Source: Evernia prunastri (Eukaryota > Ascomycota > Lecanoromycetes > Lecanorales > Parmeliaceae). From it: a DNA stretch of 64,000 bases. The position numbers and the translations under genes were made by a program. Shown piece by piece: positions 12,064 to 24,940 of the stretch. A model generated the notes under the pieces. The model had not been told where the DNA came from. It did no database searches and saw nothing but the letters and a program-made list of their open reading frames with translations. Location of the stretch: positions 186,001 to 250,000 of the forward strand of contig NKYR01000023.1 in assembly GCA_003184365.1 (NCBI GenBank), written 5' to 3'. The first letter of the stretch is position 1. Every line of letters begins with the position of its first letter.

Positions 12064-13317
12064 TCATGTCCATCGCCACCGCTCTCCTCACAGTGTCCCA
12101 CAAGTATGCTTCCTCCCATCCAGTCCGTCTTGCCAATTCCATCTCTTTGGTCAAGCTGCCATTTGCTTCGCGAGGCAGGCGTCGGATCGGACGTGCGGGA
12201 TTCGAGGTTTGGACGTGGGGGCGGGGTTGGTGTAAATAGAATAGACCGTCGTCAGGTCAGGAGCGCACAGGGATAGAGGGTCGTGATAAGGGCGGAAGAG
12301 GAAAGGGTTTGTGCGGTGGGTTGAGGGAGGCGGAATCGGAGACAAGGTGGTACATTAATTTGGTTTGGAGAGGGACGGGGTCGGCGGGCCGGAGAGTGTA
12401 AGGATGAAGTGAGGTGCCTCGACTGGGATTGCTGGATGACAAGCTTCTTGGACTGCTATCCTTTCGTCACTTGGGTTATGTAGGACGTCTTATCTGACAT
12501 TGTGGAGTGCATTCCGGAGGGGTGAAGAGTTGTATCGTTCCTCTGGGTGATACCCCCAACGTGCAGAATTAGGGTAAACGATCACAGGGCGGTCTGGTGT
12601 TGGATTGGGGGTGGTCTCGGGCATCTGCTGGGGAATGATGGTGAAGAATTGTGGCCATTGTAAGACATTAGCGATTCATACAACAGCCAGCGACCCAAGT
12701 GCACCCTTGAATACATTGTACGTGGGCGGGAGTAGGTACAATACAGTAGAGTACTGTACCTCGGATGTGGCGTCGAGGTACTGTTGTACTTACTTTAAAG
12801 TTCAAAGCTCGGGCCAGCTTTCTTCCAGCCAATGACAGACCGGTAAGGCTGTAACAATCATGTCAGGATGTGACTCTGAGGAGGCACTTATCCTACTGAG
12901 TAGAGTAGTCGTGCGGTCGAGGATTTTGAAGGATGCACCAAAAAGAAGACGATGTGCACTTCACATCGGGCCTACAAGTTGCTTCGCTTGCTACAAAGGC
13001 ATCACCAAAGATTCCAACAATTTCGTTAGATTCTTGAACGGATTTCTTTGCTTCCTTCACTGACACCTATATATTGAAAAGAGACTCTCGACAAGGTTAT
13101 AAAGCTCTCATCATGGGCTTCTGATACAAAGCCGGGCCGCACGAGTGTTGGGGCCATAATGGAGAGACCAAAGATGAAACTCGTCGTGCCACACTGCTAC
13201 CCATTCCTGTTGTAAGCTCCTCTGCTGCCTCTGACCATTGACCTTCCCCGCACGTCTGCTTGAAATTTGGTAAGTCCTCTCTTCTTCTTCACTCCTGTGA
13301 ACACCCTTAGTATTAAC
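12064..13317. other. Intergenic, no supported gene
   Basis: Only short chance frames. Pyrimidine-rich sequence just before 13318 is consistent with the promoter and leader of the glycosyltransferase gene. Confidence 0.4.
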
Positions 13318-14613
13318 ATGACGATGCGTAGCGACTCTTGGATTGGCCGCGTTCATGCTATCTTCTTGCACATGTTCGCTGTATACGGCCTGCTATCGGC
13401 ATTTTATACATTCAGTTCCAACTCAAAGTGGGATTCCCATGTCCCAATCCAGTCCGAACCAGCCACTCTTGACCAAGAACCCCAAGAGCCTCCCATCATC
13501 GACAGACTAGAAACCACTACAGCCGGCTGGGTCTTCAATACCACTCGCGACGGCCACAACTTGGGTTTATCAGAAGATCAATGCAACTCCGCCTTTCCGA
13601 AGCAATACGCTGACATCTTACATAATGTTGCTAACCTTACCTCTAACCCCATCACTCTATCTGACCTCGATGCTCAAGACCTTCATGACCAGCGCGTGCG
13701 CATTGTAGTCTATGATGGCGATGTATATATCATCTCCAGAGGTGGTAATTTCTGGGTGCAAAACGGCGTTGCCACCGTTCACGCCCTGCAACGTGCTCTT
13801 TCCGCCTTTCCTGACCGCAAATCACTTCCCAACATCGAATTTTCCATGTTCTTCTTCGACGTCGTTGGCGACAACAAAGCCGTCTGGACCTACACCAAGC
13901 CCGCTCACGATACTGAGTTCAAGAACCAATGGCTGATGCCCGATTTCGGTTTCTGGGCCTGGCCCCACGCCCGCATCCCTAACTACAATCACGTCCGCGA
14001 CGAGGTGCGCAGGGTCGAGAACGAGATTGGCTTCGACGACAAAATGCCGCAGCTGGTATGGCGGGGCAACGCAGAGACAGCGCCTCACCGGCCTCTATTC
14101 CTGGAAGCCACGGAAGGCAAGGAGTGGGCCAACGCCACTGCCAGTACGAGGATCAGCCTGTGGGATCATTGCCGCTTCAAAATGATGATGGACATCTCAG
14201 GACGCAGCTGGAGCGGGAAGGGCAAATACATACAGAACTGTCAGAGTGTCTACGTGACACATACGCCTAAGTGGTTGACGACGATCACATACCCTCTGGA
14301 GGCCTCCGGGCCGGAGCAAAACTTCGTGCAGGTCAACGAGGACTGGAGCGATCTCGAGCAAAAGGTCACCGAACTGTTGGAGGATCCGAGTATGGCGGAT
14401 CGTATAGCGAAGAAGGGCGCGGAGGTTTTCAGAGATCGCTATCTGACGCCAGCCGCCGAGGCGTGTTACTGGCGCGCGTTGATCAGGGGCTATGGGAGCG
14501 TGAGTTTTGAGCCGGATCTGTACGAAAAGGATGGCACGACGTTGAGAGGGGTGCCGTTTGAAAGCGTGGCTGTATCGCCGATGGTGGAACTGGATAAGTA
14601 CTGGGATTTCTGA
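13318..14613 (+). CDS. Glycosyltransferase family 90 (CAP10/KDELC-like) type II membrane protein
   Basis: An intronless frame of 431 aa starts at the first ATG, 13318. Residues about 10-30 form one hydrophobic span after a short basic N-terminus, as in Golgi type II transferases. The catalytic part shows GT90/CAP10 hallmarks: PQLVWRGNAET at roughly 245-255, a block FKMMMDISGRSWSGKGKY (about 291-308), and a late NEDWSDLEQKV element. The family transfers xylose or glucose in capsule or cell-wall glycan synthesis (CAP10 in Cryptococcus, POGLUT/KDELC in animals). The acceptor here is unknown. Large non-coding stretches flank it, so no operon-like context helps. Confidence 0.85.
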   Translation: MTMRSDSWIGRVHAIFLHMFAVYGLLSAFYTFSSNSKWDSHVPIQSEPATLDQEPQEPPIIDRLETTTAGWVFNTTRDGHNLGLSEDQCNSAFPKQYADILHNVANLTSNPITLSDLDAQDLHDQRVRIVVYDGDVYIISRGGNFWVQNGVATVHALQRALSAFPDRKSLPNIEFSMFFFDVVGDNKAVWTYTKPAHDTEFKNQWLMPDFGFWAWPHARIPNYNHVRDEVRRVENEIGFDDKMPQLVWRGNAETAPHRPLFLEATEGKEWANATASTRISLWDHCRFKMMMDISGRSWSGKGKYIQNCQSVYVTHTPKWLTTITYPLEASGPEQNFVQVNEDWSDLEQKVTELLEDPSMADRIAKKGAEVFRDRYLTPAAEACYWRALIRGYGSVSFEPDLYEKDGTTLRGVPFESVAVSPMVELDKYWDF

Positions 14614-16849
14614 GCGGGCTGATATACGAGTATTCATTTCGAGGAAGCTACGGGTAAGGTAAGATACCTATCCTACCTATCTTATCCTGTCATCTGTGCA
14701 TTGCGTTGCGATCAGCAGTTAGCGGCACCTTTTGGAATGGAAGGCCCGTTTCCATTGGTTTGTCTCACCAAGTCTTCGGCGAAAATCGCAAAATCGTGCA
14801 CTTTCGATCAACGCTTATAATTCGCCGACCAAAGCGTTGACCACGAAGACTTTCCAGCCCAAGACGGACTCTAGTGCACAAGTCATACGACCCTCTGATT
14901 CGAAAAGCATACGCTGGACCGTTGGAGAATCCATCGATCCCATAATTCCGCTGCAGCGCAGCTTTGTTTCGTGTGCCCCGGGACATCCTTATCTTCTGCG
15001 GTTTCTTCCCATGGAATGACTCATGTCATTTGCGGTGTCGCTCACAATAATGGCCCTCATCGCATCTCCGGCATCTTTGGCCACCAGCTCTTGAACATCT
15101 GCACCGGCAACCTCGACAATCTTCCCTCCAGCTATACCGCCGTCGCCTTGCGAATCTCATCGAACGTATCCGCTCTCCTTCAATATGAGAGATATGGGTT
15201 TGACTCTTTCTTGGAAATGATGCAGCGCTCCTGTGTTGATACCCCTCATGTGGCAAACCAGCGGCACACAAGTAGCCTTCACACCACTCCATAGAAAAAA
15301 ACAATCAACCCTACATAGCCAAATCCCAACACTCTTCCTTATCCGCTATGGATTCCCCTTGGGCGGCTTTCGTGCTCTACCTGCTTGAACATCCCTCGCT
15401 GGCTTTTCCCATCACATCTGTCTTCGCGCACTTGAGCGTAGAGACCCTCATCTGCAACCCATGCTCTAGGTGCCTCGTCTTCCGCATGCCCCCCCGCCCA
15501 TCGATCAAGATTCGAGCTAGCGATCGGGATTGCTTAGTCCTCATGACTCGAGTCCGGTCAGCGACATTGTCGGTACTGGCTGGGGGGTGCCTCCACCATT
15601 ATAGGAGTTTGGAAGGATGACATCATGGAGTAGTGCACTGGCTGATACAATGGAATCCTGGCCGCGGCGTAATGCGTGATGTCAAGGCTAGTAAGTGAGA
15701 TGTGGACTCGAATAGATGCGCCTTTCGTTTCATGAAATATAAACGCCCTGTGGCGTTCTGGAGTTTCAACACTACTTGCTCTTGTCGATTCTCTGTCTTG
15801 TCTGGTTCGATCGGTTCCAGAGATACCTCGTCAATCTCTGCTCGAGTGGTGGCAGTCGGTCTTTTCTCCGAGCTTCCACTGAGGGTCTGATTGAATTGAG
15901 ATGATGCTGTGGGAAAGCGGGCATTGGCTGATCGCCTCAGAGCCTGGCAAGTAGTACTTTCACTTCAGTCTTCGCCACATCGTGGCGAGAACATGTGACC
16001 TGAAAACAATGTGTAAAAGTAAATATGGTTGGGCTATTCCAGGCCGAGGTAAACCAATAAATAGAGGCGCCTCATAGGTGTATTCTCGTTCCTCAGCACT
16101 AGGAAAAATTCCCATATCTTTAGCGACATGTTTTGGAATGATGATTAGCTGGCTACAATGACTAAATACAGGTGTGGGAGGGTTGGGAAGGAAATGTGCG
16201 GTTGCTCTGAATGAGAAGAATTGATTGGAGAGACCATTGCCTGTGGGATGACATGGTCTTTAGAGGCCGTTTCATACCAAAGGAGGCTAGGGATCGCCGA
16301 CTCTGCTATGGGCTCTTACCATGGCCTTTTGCTGGCCTGAAACAATGTAATGCAATGCACATGGGCTATGCCCATGCGAGAAGTATAGCGATATTTGGTG
16401 TGAGCGATGAAAACAACTGATTGATTGATTTATCGATTGAGTCATACTAGACACCATGCGGGTTACCCCGCAGAGGGTTTCACAGGTATTCAAGGCCTAG
16501 CCAGAACCATCGTCCCCCGGGGTTCCCACCTTCGGACGAGTTGCATACGCTGTGTAAAATCTCTTATTATGGGATTCAACTCCTCTACACGATGATGATG
16601 TTGTGTTTTTAGAAGTCGAAAGATCCCTCTATATCCCTTTAAGCCTTCTGTGTCTCATTGAGCTCTCGGTCCTCACAAGATGGATGGAGAATGTATTGCG
16701 TCTTGAGGCCTCGGTTTTTATAAGATGGGAGATATATTACGCCTAGGTTGAAAGCACATCGCTCGTTAAAAAGAAAGGGTTCCCCGCTTATAGAGATATC
16801 GGGCTCTGCTTAAAGAATGGACATTTATTTCACTTCCTCGTCGTCCCGG
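14614..16849. other. Intergenic with decayed repeat-like sequence
   Basis: No intact gene. Minus strand 15300-14990 contains pieces of protein-like sequence in shifting frames. The 17-bp segment at 15240-15256 is repeated exactly at 1296-1312, so this is probably an old dispersed element. From 16.5 kb on, the sequence becomes a degenerate open-frame relic, listed separately. Confidence 0.35.
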
Positions 16850-17396
16850 GGCTCTTATTCTAGAGTCTTCTGCTCTGTTTATGCTTTGTTGAAAAGAGTA
16901 TCCTTCTACTTATGGGGTTTTAGGCTTGTTCTGAGTTCTCGAGGGCTTCGTTTTCTTTTCTCTGTTTCATCACTGTTTTAATGAACGATATAGGTCTTTC
17001 GTTCTCTTATCTCAGGTACTCTTCGGTCTGGAAGTCGTGGATTATTTGATCTCGTAGAGTCTGTCTTTCGGTATGGGGCTGTCTATCGTGAGAGGTCCGT
17101 TGTGTCGAGTCATCGCTCTAATCTATTCTATGCATTGACTGATGTCGGTGTCGCGGAGCTGAGGATAATCGTGCTGGCTTTCGTTGTGGGGTATGAATTC
17201 CGGAATCTGATAGTCGTTTTTGTAACAGATTGAGAGACTTGGACGCTCGTCCATGTAGCTTCTGGCTGTGGTTATTTGTGTTAATGTTTAGAGGATTATC
17301 GGAATGTTCTTGCTCGGTAGTTTTCTTTGTAGATCCTCGATAGTGATACGTGCTTTGCCGTTGAGCATTAGGAGATGCCGGCCTATTCGCTCCAGT
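16850..17396 (-). pseudogene. Stop-riddled reading frame, probably RIP-damaged element
   Basis: Reading the minus strand from about 17396 down gives one continuous frame of about 180 codons with coherent protein-like segments (for example ARITIEDLQRKLPSKN, then GPLTIDSPIPKDRLYEI, ending in Lys/Arg/Glu-rich sequence). It is interrupted by about seven TAA, TAG or TGA codons and has no frameshift over that length. Stops replacing CAA, CGA or TGG codons are what RIP produces. I do not recognise the family; a transposon-borne protein is the simplest guess. Confidence 0.4.
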
Positions 17397-18820
17397 GGGA
17401 CTGGGGGCTAGTCGGTCGCATGGCAGAGTGCTCTCGCGCTACATGGTTATTTCGCATATTTCGCATATTGGGCCTGCAGGCCTGCAATATCGCATAGTAT
17501 GGCAATATCGCATAGTGGGCGTGTTTTCGTGTCAGGCACGCGTTGGTCAGGAGATTCATGGCTTGGTGGGAGCTCTATTTATATGGGCTGCCCACCATTG
17601 TTGGGCTCCTCATTCGATTTCATCTCTTTCAGAGCCATAGCATTCTTTTCCCGCCCGCCCACACCTGTAAATAGCTTCATTTTTTTTGTCACTCCAGGTA
17701 TAGCTGAACAAGCATTGAGAGTTTTCCTAGCACTGGGGGGTCTACATATGCCTCTTCAGGTAGCTAGCCCCGGTGTTGGGACCCCGCAACACATTTGCAC
17801 TGTTTTGGTCTCTACATGATGACAGGCGAAGACTAATTCGTAGGGGTCTGATGAATCCCACGGCCCCGATGAAAGCAACTCGTTATCCGGTCGCATTAGT
17901 CCAACCTCACCATTCAGTCACTCGCTTTCATCCTAGCGAGGACGGTCGCAGGAGGCCTGCTTCCGTCCCTGATATCATCTGGTTTTCTTCAAACCTCCAT
18001 ACGCTCTCTTCATATGTGCGTACGCAAGCTTTTACTTGCCCTCAAGCTCGGACTTTGTCTCGATATTTTCCATTCTGCCCAAAATATCATGTACAAAATT
18101 AGTCTTCTCAAGGGTGGATTGCAAAGATTACGTACGAGCTGGCGTAAGGAAGCGCCTCAAGCCTTATCAAGGTCTCAACGGCGCTGCTGGCAGGATAAGA
18201 CTGAGCCAAGACGACGTCTTTATACGGTCTCGGCGGACTTGTGATAGGTAAACGGTGGAGAGACTCCCCTGCTGTCCGCAGGTTTCTTTAGCACATGAAT
18301 AGCATAACTGCATTAGTGACTGGGACTCGATGTGCGACTGTCACGCCATATACTAAGCCCAAGTCGTCTTTTCGTATGGACACCCGTCGTCTTTCCGCAT
18401 GGAGAAGACGTGTCATGTCTGATGACACATGCCGACGTACTGATATGGACAGGGTTACTTTTTTTATGTAGCCGTTCTCGCCGGAATTGTCTGTTGATCT
18501 GAAAAGTGCAACAAGGTCTCGAATTACGCGTTATAGACTGCTACTCAGCTATATTTGAATAGACTGATAGCGAAACCATGGCGTTTTGAAATTGACGCAC
18601 GTCTTGACGTGGAGCCCTTCTTCCTCATCAATTCCGTCCTGTACGAACTATTCAATCGGAGGATCGAACTTGTCTGTCATGGTTCCAGCTCACAACACCA
18701 TGACTCCTACCACTCGGCCGGATCGGGCCTAGCGCGGCTTGGCCCTGCCCACAAATATCGGCCTTCTGCCATCATTAGACCTTCATAGCTATTATTCCGT
18801 TCATACCGGAATCAATGCAT
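17397..18820. other. Intergenic, decayed sequence
   Basis: No supported gene. At 17461-17494 there is an imperfect palindrome centred on GGCCTGCAGGCC, followed by a tandem duplication of a 13-bp CAATATCGCATAG unit. The rest is short chance frames. It continues the decayed region on its left. Confidence 0.35.
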
Positions 18821-21800
18821 TCAGCTACACTCCAGTCCCTGACATTGTCCCTCGTTGTCTACACAAATCTCTTTGTAAAGCGCGTCGATCTGCAGCGCGC
18901 ATTTCTGACATTTCGATACTGACTCGTCATCGCCATCACCATTAGTCTGACAGCCACGTAGGGCTTCCTTGAAGTCATGGCTCTGTTGCTCGGATATCCT
19001 GCGCCGCCTATCATCTACACGCGCAATGTGCGTGAACCTAGATGATGAGATACCTCCCCCGTCCAGGATCTGTTTCTCGAGGATTTTATACTCTGGTATA
19101 TGGCCAAAGCTTCGTTGGATGACATACAAGGCAGTGCCCTCCTCCCAGAATTGAAAACGTTGCTGCAGCCCCGTTTGGCTTCCAAAACATATGTGATCCT
19201 GGGTTCCTCCGAGGAATGATGTGTTCATTCTCGCATGTACGTCTGCCCCGTGCTCGAGGAATACCCTCGTAAGCCTGGCACAGGCGCTCTTGGTATATAA
19301 GTCGGAGTGCCACCACACGTGACGTAAGAACTCTGCCCAAACCGTGTTGGAGTAGTCTTTGACGTAAATGTTAGGATCTCCGCCTGATCTTAAGATTTCG
19401 GCAATGAAGTCCGTATTTCTAAAAGCCCACGATGAGCAACAAAGCAGATAATTGGCAGTATCTCGATCAATACCAATATTTCCCCAGTCGAGCTTCTGTT
19501 TTACATAGTAGGATAATCCCGAGTGAGCTGCGAGTCCAACAAAGTCGACCGGTCTAGTCGACAGTGCCCTGGAGCTACTGCGAGAATGAAACGAATGCGT
19601 GGAATTCGATGGAGAGCACGAGCTCAAGACGGTCTCCTTGTCATCTGGTGTGAAGTCACCTTCGGCTAAACCCCATAGTACGGACCAGTGATCCTTCCGA
19701 CACGACTGTTGATTCACATCCACCAAATAGTGTTCACAGTCGGCGGAGAGTTCATAGTCGGCAGAGATCGAGACTTGCGCAGTACGGTTTTGCTGTTTAC
19801 CCACCGAGATGTTTTCCATCATCTCACGAAGAACCTTAGAAGACGGAAGCCCATGCCGAGAATGTATAGCCGATAGAGTACGATCTATCTCCTCGCAAAG
19901 TGAGTTTTGCGCATTTCCAAGATGCCGCTCAGCTAGGTAAGCCTGCAACATGATCTCATGAATGTGAGATTGTGCAGATGAGTCTTGCTGATGATTATTG
20001 TAAGAAGGATCTCTGGGTTGGAATGAGTTATCAAGCGCTGGAAAACCAAGCATGTCCGCTTCAGTAAGGAGTGCGTTGACGTGTAGAATGTAAGGACAGA
20101 AATCAGGAGGTAAGCTTCTGTCCAGAAATTGTTTCCCTTGCTCGCTTTGTTTGAAGTAGTCCACCGCGGTTCGATGCATGAATTCGACATAGTATCTTCT
20201 AAGTAAGGTTTGGAAGTCAGCTAGCTTTGAAGACAGGGGGTGCTGAAGGTCCAACGACCAGGAGGATTCGACGCTCGGGGAAATTCCTATCATCGTTGAT
20301 TCGCTATTCATGTAGTCAGGATATAACAATTCTGCTTGCGAATGAACTTCAAGAAGTCCAGCACAGATCGTCGGGATCTTTCTTCTCGCTTTTTCGCCAT
20401 GAGCTATTACATCCCTTAGGCCGATGTCAGACGTCTTGTCCGAGCGTCTGAAAAAGGCAAGCGCAAGTGTGAAGAGGGACGTTGATATTTCCCGTATCCT
20501 CCCATAAATTGAGTCGTCCGGAAGTGCCATTAGGAACATTTTTGCAGCTTGTGCTCGATAGACCGTGTCAATGCTATTCAGCATGTGTGTATACAGGTTC
20601 TCGATACCAGATGGCATAAGATTGAGCCGATCCTGTAGTTGCTCCAGAGTGTCGTCGTTCTTAAGGCCCTTGATCAGGCCATTGACCACCAATTCAACCC
20701 ATAGGAACACTCCTTCCGCCTTGCGAGCGACGGCGTCACATAGACGATAGATCTCTATCGCGGAACCTGCTTTGGCCAAGGGGTACAGCTTATCCGATAC
20801 ATATCGCTTGATGTCCGGTTCGGTCAAATGTTGCAACTGGAGCTTGGCGGACGAGCCAAAAGCTTCCCCGTATGATTGATATGGTCGACTTGAAAGGCAA
20901 ATTTTGACGTCAGCGGTCTGTACTTTCGTGATCAGCTTCAGGAGCGCGTCTTGATCCCCATCAAATTCGTCCAATCCGTCAATAAAGATGCATATGCGAC
21001 ACGTCTCTTGTGCTTGACGCAGAACACTTTCGAGAGTCGCCTGTCGAGGGTCAGTCCCCTTTCTCCCTCGCGTTTCAGGAGTAAGAGGAAGAGCAATCAA
21101 TGATCCTTGTCTGGACTATGATTCTCTAGAAGTACTTACAAGGAGTCTACGTTCTGTCCAAGCTGCAATAGGTTCATGGCCCCATGAATCGTGTTGTGTC
21201 GGTTCAGAAGATGACACAATCGGACTTGATGGGATTAAGCCTGGGAATCTTTTCAAAATTTGATATATGATGGATCGCAAGAGCCCTTCGGAGCTTTTCT
21301 CCAAGCATTCGCCAGCATTCCAGAAGAAAACTCCGGGCATTAAGATCTCTTTCGGCTCTGCCCAGACTTTCAGAGCCGCCACCGTTCGAGGGTCCTGGAC
21401 TATATAATTTATCAAAGTCGATTTTCCTGATCCCGCTTTACCATTGATCCAGTAGGTATGTTGACCGCTTTCCAGCCAATGTACAAAATTGTCCCATTGA
21501 TGGACTGCCTTTCCGGGCTCCTCAGGTGCATAGATCCATTGAAACGTCTTCTCGTGGGCTTCATGAATGATTTCTTGTCGACGATATATTTCGGGGAACC
21601 ATAGGCTCTTGAGAAAGGACTGACAGTGTTCTTTGTGAGCTAGATCTCTTTGGTGTCGCTGGAGTTCGTTGGTGACGTGTTCTTTGAACGAATGGCTTTC
21701 ACTTCGGATGAGAGACTTTAACTCCTCGAAAGTCTTCGCCCCTTGTATAAGATGGGTAATCATGATCTGAACTTTGGAGTCCAAGTTCTCAAACCCTTCG

Positions 21801-22246
21801 CTCTGATGAATGCACATCATGTCAAAGCGCTTCCTTAAGTCCATTAAGATACGATGGTCTAGCAGGTCTCGGTAGCTGTCTAGTCTCTTCTGAATGCCAT
21901 CTATGGTTGTCTTCTTCAAGATGTTCTTGATGGTTTTCCCAATCACTTGCCGCTTCTTGTGTGGCCCGCTTACTTTCAGCTTCTGAAGCTGTGTCACTAA
22001 GTCTTTGGCGGTAGCAGAGCATCTCCCCTCCAACTCCCAAAGCTCGTCTTGATCCTGATCCCGATTTACGGGTGGATTCAAACTGGTTTCGAGTTGTGTG
22101 AGATGAATAGCCATTTCCTCGACCTCTTTATGCTGGGACAAGTTGCCATCTTTGTACAGCTCTCGGAACCATCTTACAGCCTCGATGCTGAAATCGACAA
22201 CCTGAATGACGTTGCAAGCAAGACTGCAAGCTGACAAGGGATCCAT
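18821..22246 (-). CDS. NACHT-domain STAND protein (fungal NLR-like receptor)
   Basis: Exon 1 runs 22246-21140 and exon 2 runs 21040-18821, with a 99-bp intron whose branch-like CTGAC sits just before CGACAG; 1108 aa in total. The start is the ATG at 22246, since the open frame upstream begins with GTG. The N-terminus (MDPLSACSLACNVIQVVDF) is the typical fungal STAND N-terminal domain. NACHT follows: Walker A GKAGSGKST at about 269-277, Walker B FIDGLDEF near 390, then a KICLSSRP sensor-type motif. The C-terminal half is helical, with only one weak ankyrin-like unit (FLEHGADVH). Such proteins act in heterokaryon incompatibility and innate-immunity-like signalling. The effector output is not evident. 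The reading frame is intact, unlike the fragment at 6.5 kb. Confidence 0.85.
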
Positions 22247-23830
22247 TCTCACACCTAAAAAGAAGTTGCCTTTGCGCTCAAGAGATCACGGCAAGGTTCT
22301 CTGGTTGAAAGTACTGTAGATGATCATTGGGCTGGAAAATTGTAGCTTCGCGTAGTTCCCCGCTCTACGATTACACTCCTATAAATAGAGCGTGCCGGAA
22401 CTCATGCAGGCTGACGTCTTGCAAGATGTAGCCAAAATCTGTAGCCTCACGGGCAACGTGCCAATGTAGGTAGCTCAAGACAAGAAATAAGAAGCACCGC
22501 TACACCATTGCACCAGCGCCATCAGAAGCAAAACTAGTACTAACTAGATACCTCCTCTCACAAAGACTGCGAAGACTTCTTAGAAACGGAACGCAGCCCC
22601 TGGATTTCAAGACGTTCGTTGGAGACCCGCCTCTTCGCTTTGCCCGCAGCTTGGATGCCCTGTATAGGTCTCTTGTAGGCTGCTTCTTTCAGAGGAATTA
22701 CCTTGTCGTGATTTAGCTTTGTGAATAGGGAGCAGAAGCTACCGTCTTGAGAGGACCTTTCACAAATCCTTCTTAAAGCTACTATGGTGATAGGTCACGT
22801 GGAAGCCGCCAAAATGTATCTCGGCTATTGCGTATGCCAATACACAGAATTAAAGCCAAAGCCTTGGACCATCGGAGAACAAACGCTGACACCCTAGACG
22901 AGGAAATTCCTCTGCCGCTGCATAATAACAACCTCCATGACGGTTTGCTAGAGGCTTGTCTAGGACGAGTGATGGCGGATGCTGTTATTGTTCAAATCGT
23001 GTAGTGGCAAAGATTTGATTGATAATTCGAGAGATCTATGGAGCAGGCCTTGCCGATAACGTGATATGCGTCGGTGCTTAATGATCAGACAAATGTGGGA
23101 AAGCTGCGACATTTTTCGTAGCGGCGATATAAATGGGGCCAGCGTGGCAGACTGGTGGTACAAAGCGACTGGTGATATCAGACTGGCTAATACGGTAATC
23201 CGAGCAGAAATATGTGCGAGAGTTATTATTTCAAGAACATTGCTTACAGGAGCCTTTCTGAAGGAGGATTGTGGAAGCAACGTCCTGTTCCTCGACGAGA
23301 AGAGGCGAAGACTTACAGGTGCTAAGCGATAGAAGTACAAAGGATTGTCTTTTTTTTCATCGGATGGTTGGTGTTTGGGTCTTTCGAGCCGGGCGTTGAC
23401 AGCGTAGACATCTATAAAGATTGACGCCAAGCTTGGACATAGATAGAGAGCGCACAGAATCTCCCGACCTTCCCACTTGTTCATCTTACGACCATCGGTT
23501 CACATTTTGGGAGAGAGTTGTTCAGACTAGTGAGCGGGACTACACCATTCATTCATTCTTTCTGGCTGGTGAACTTCTAATGAGTATCCATTATCACTTC
23601 CACCTAACATCTAAATCTGCTCTCTCACATGTGTTGACCCCAGTGGCCAATTAATCCCAGTGGCGACCAATCGGCTCCCGGTTGTAATTTAACCAAACCC
23701 TCTTCTTGTACGACACAACACTAGTCACTGACCGTCACCGAAGATAAAACGCCTTTCTCCTCGATCCTTAGTCACCCTCCCTCATTTCCTCCCACACCCA
23801 ACCTCACCACCTCCAGCACAGCCCGCGAAG
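22247..23830. other. Intergenic, no supported gene
   Basis: Upstream region of the NACHT gene and of the next gene. A 174-codon minus frame at 23484-22960 overlaps an equally open plus frame and has no recognisable domain, so I do not call it. TATA-like sequence occurs at about 22380. The leader just before 23831 is CT/CA-rich. Confidence 0.35.
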
Positions 23831-24940
23831 ATGGATGCAACCGTCATCTTCGCAGCCATGGCGCTCCTAGGTCGTGCCTCCGCTCAGAACCAAACGAGCA
23901 CCTTCCTCTTCCCAGATGGCCTCTTCGATCCGATGCCGCTGCGGCAGACGTTTGTCGGCGAGTCGAGCGTCACCGGCCACGCGACCATGTATACTATCAA
24001 CTGCGGGAATTATAACGACTCCAACTTCTGGCCTGGACCGTGGGGCTGCGCCGATAATAACAGTTACACTTTTTCAGCGGATGTTGCTAATACACAGTTC
24101 CTGCTTCCGAGGTAAGTGTGAGGGTTCATCCCTCTTTGGTTTGTGTAGTACTTTTTCCCCCACCCCGCTTCTGCTTTTCCCCTTTGGCGACAGAGAAGGG
24201 CATATCTTTCAAGAAACGACATGCTCACCTACCCTCTCTATCAGTTATAATCTCGGCCAGTATCCATTCTCCAACCCCTCTCCTGTCCCCACCTGGCTCG
24301 AGAACTTCAACCAAACGTAAGCCCACCGCCCCCTAGCATCTGCCAAAGCCAAGGAAGGAAAGGCATCTAATTCACCGACAGCATCACAATAAACTGCGCC
24401 CCCCTCGACACCGCCAGCACAGCCAACTGCACCTGGACCACCCTCTACAACAGCGAAGACGCCGACGACAAATCAATCATCAGCCCCACCGTCGTCACCC
24501 AATCAACCTACTACCAGGAATCCTCCCTCTACCCCGTCATCTTCACCGTCGCCGCCGCCACCGCCGCCGCCGCCGCGACCCCATCCAACGCCCTCGCACC
24601 ATCCACCACATCCGAGCACCCGATCTCAAAAACCCCGCCCACATCAACATCGACCCCACCATCATCAGGCCTCAGCTCCGGCGCCAAAGCCGGCATCGGC
24701 ATCGGCATCGGCGTCGTCCTGGGCGTGGGGGCCCTAGCGGGCATCGCGCTGCTGGTCTTTTTCGCGCACCGGAGACACGAGCGGAGGGCGCGCGCGAGCC
24801 AGGAGGAGTTTCTTGTGCGGGGGGAGGGCGAGGGCGAGGGGAAGCGGGATGAGGGGGCGCCGGTGGCGGATGTTGGGGGGGTGTATGAGATGCATTCGCC
24901 CGTGGTGCAGGAGGAGGGGCCGTGGGAGCTGGAGGGGTAG
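23831..24940 (+). CDS. Secreted, single-span membrane glycoprotein with Ser/Thr/Pro-rich stalk
   Basis: Three exons (23831-24111, 24194-24316, 24382-24940; introns 82 and 65 bp) encode 320 aa. A signal peptide (about residues 1-18) leads into an ectodomain with several N-glycosylation sequons and paired cysteines (TMYTINCG, ITINCAPL). A Ser/Thr/Pro-rich stalk follows, then one membrane span (about AKAGIGIGIGVVLGV onward), a basic stop-transfer HRRHERRAR and an acidic cytoplasmic tail. This architecture is common in fungal cell-surface proteins of unknown role, and some resemble cell-wall stress sensors. No enzyme motif is seen. Function is inferred only as surface-anchored. Confidence 0.75.

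Noticed and set aside
21116..21139. A 24-bp intron in the NACHT gene
   Set aside because: Too short to splice; the 99-bp alternative (21139-21041) has a branch-like CTGAC and an in-frame joint giving the usual family sequence.
22960..23484. 174-codon minus frame
   Set aside because: It overlaps an equally open plus frame and has no domain, so it is probably chance.
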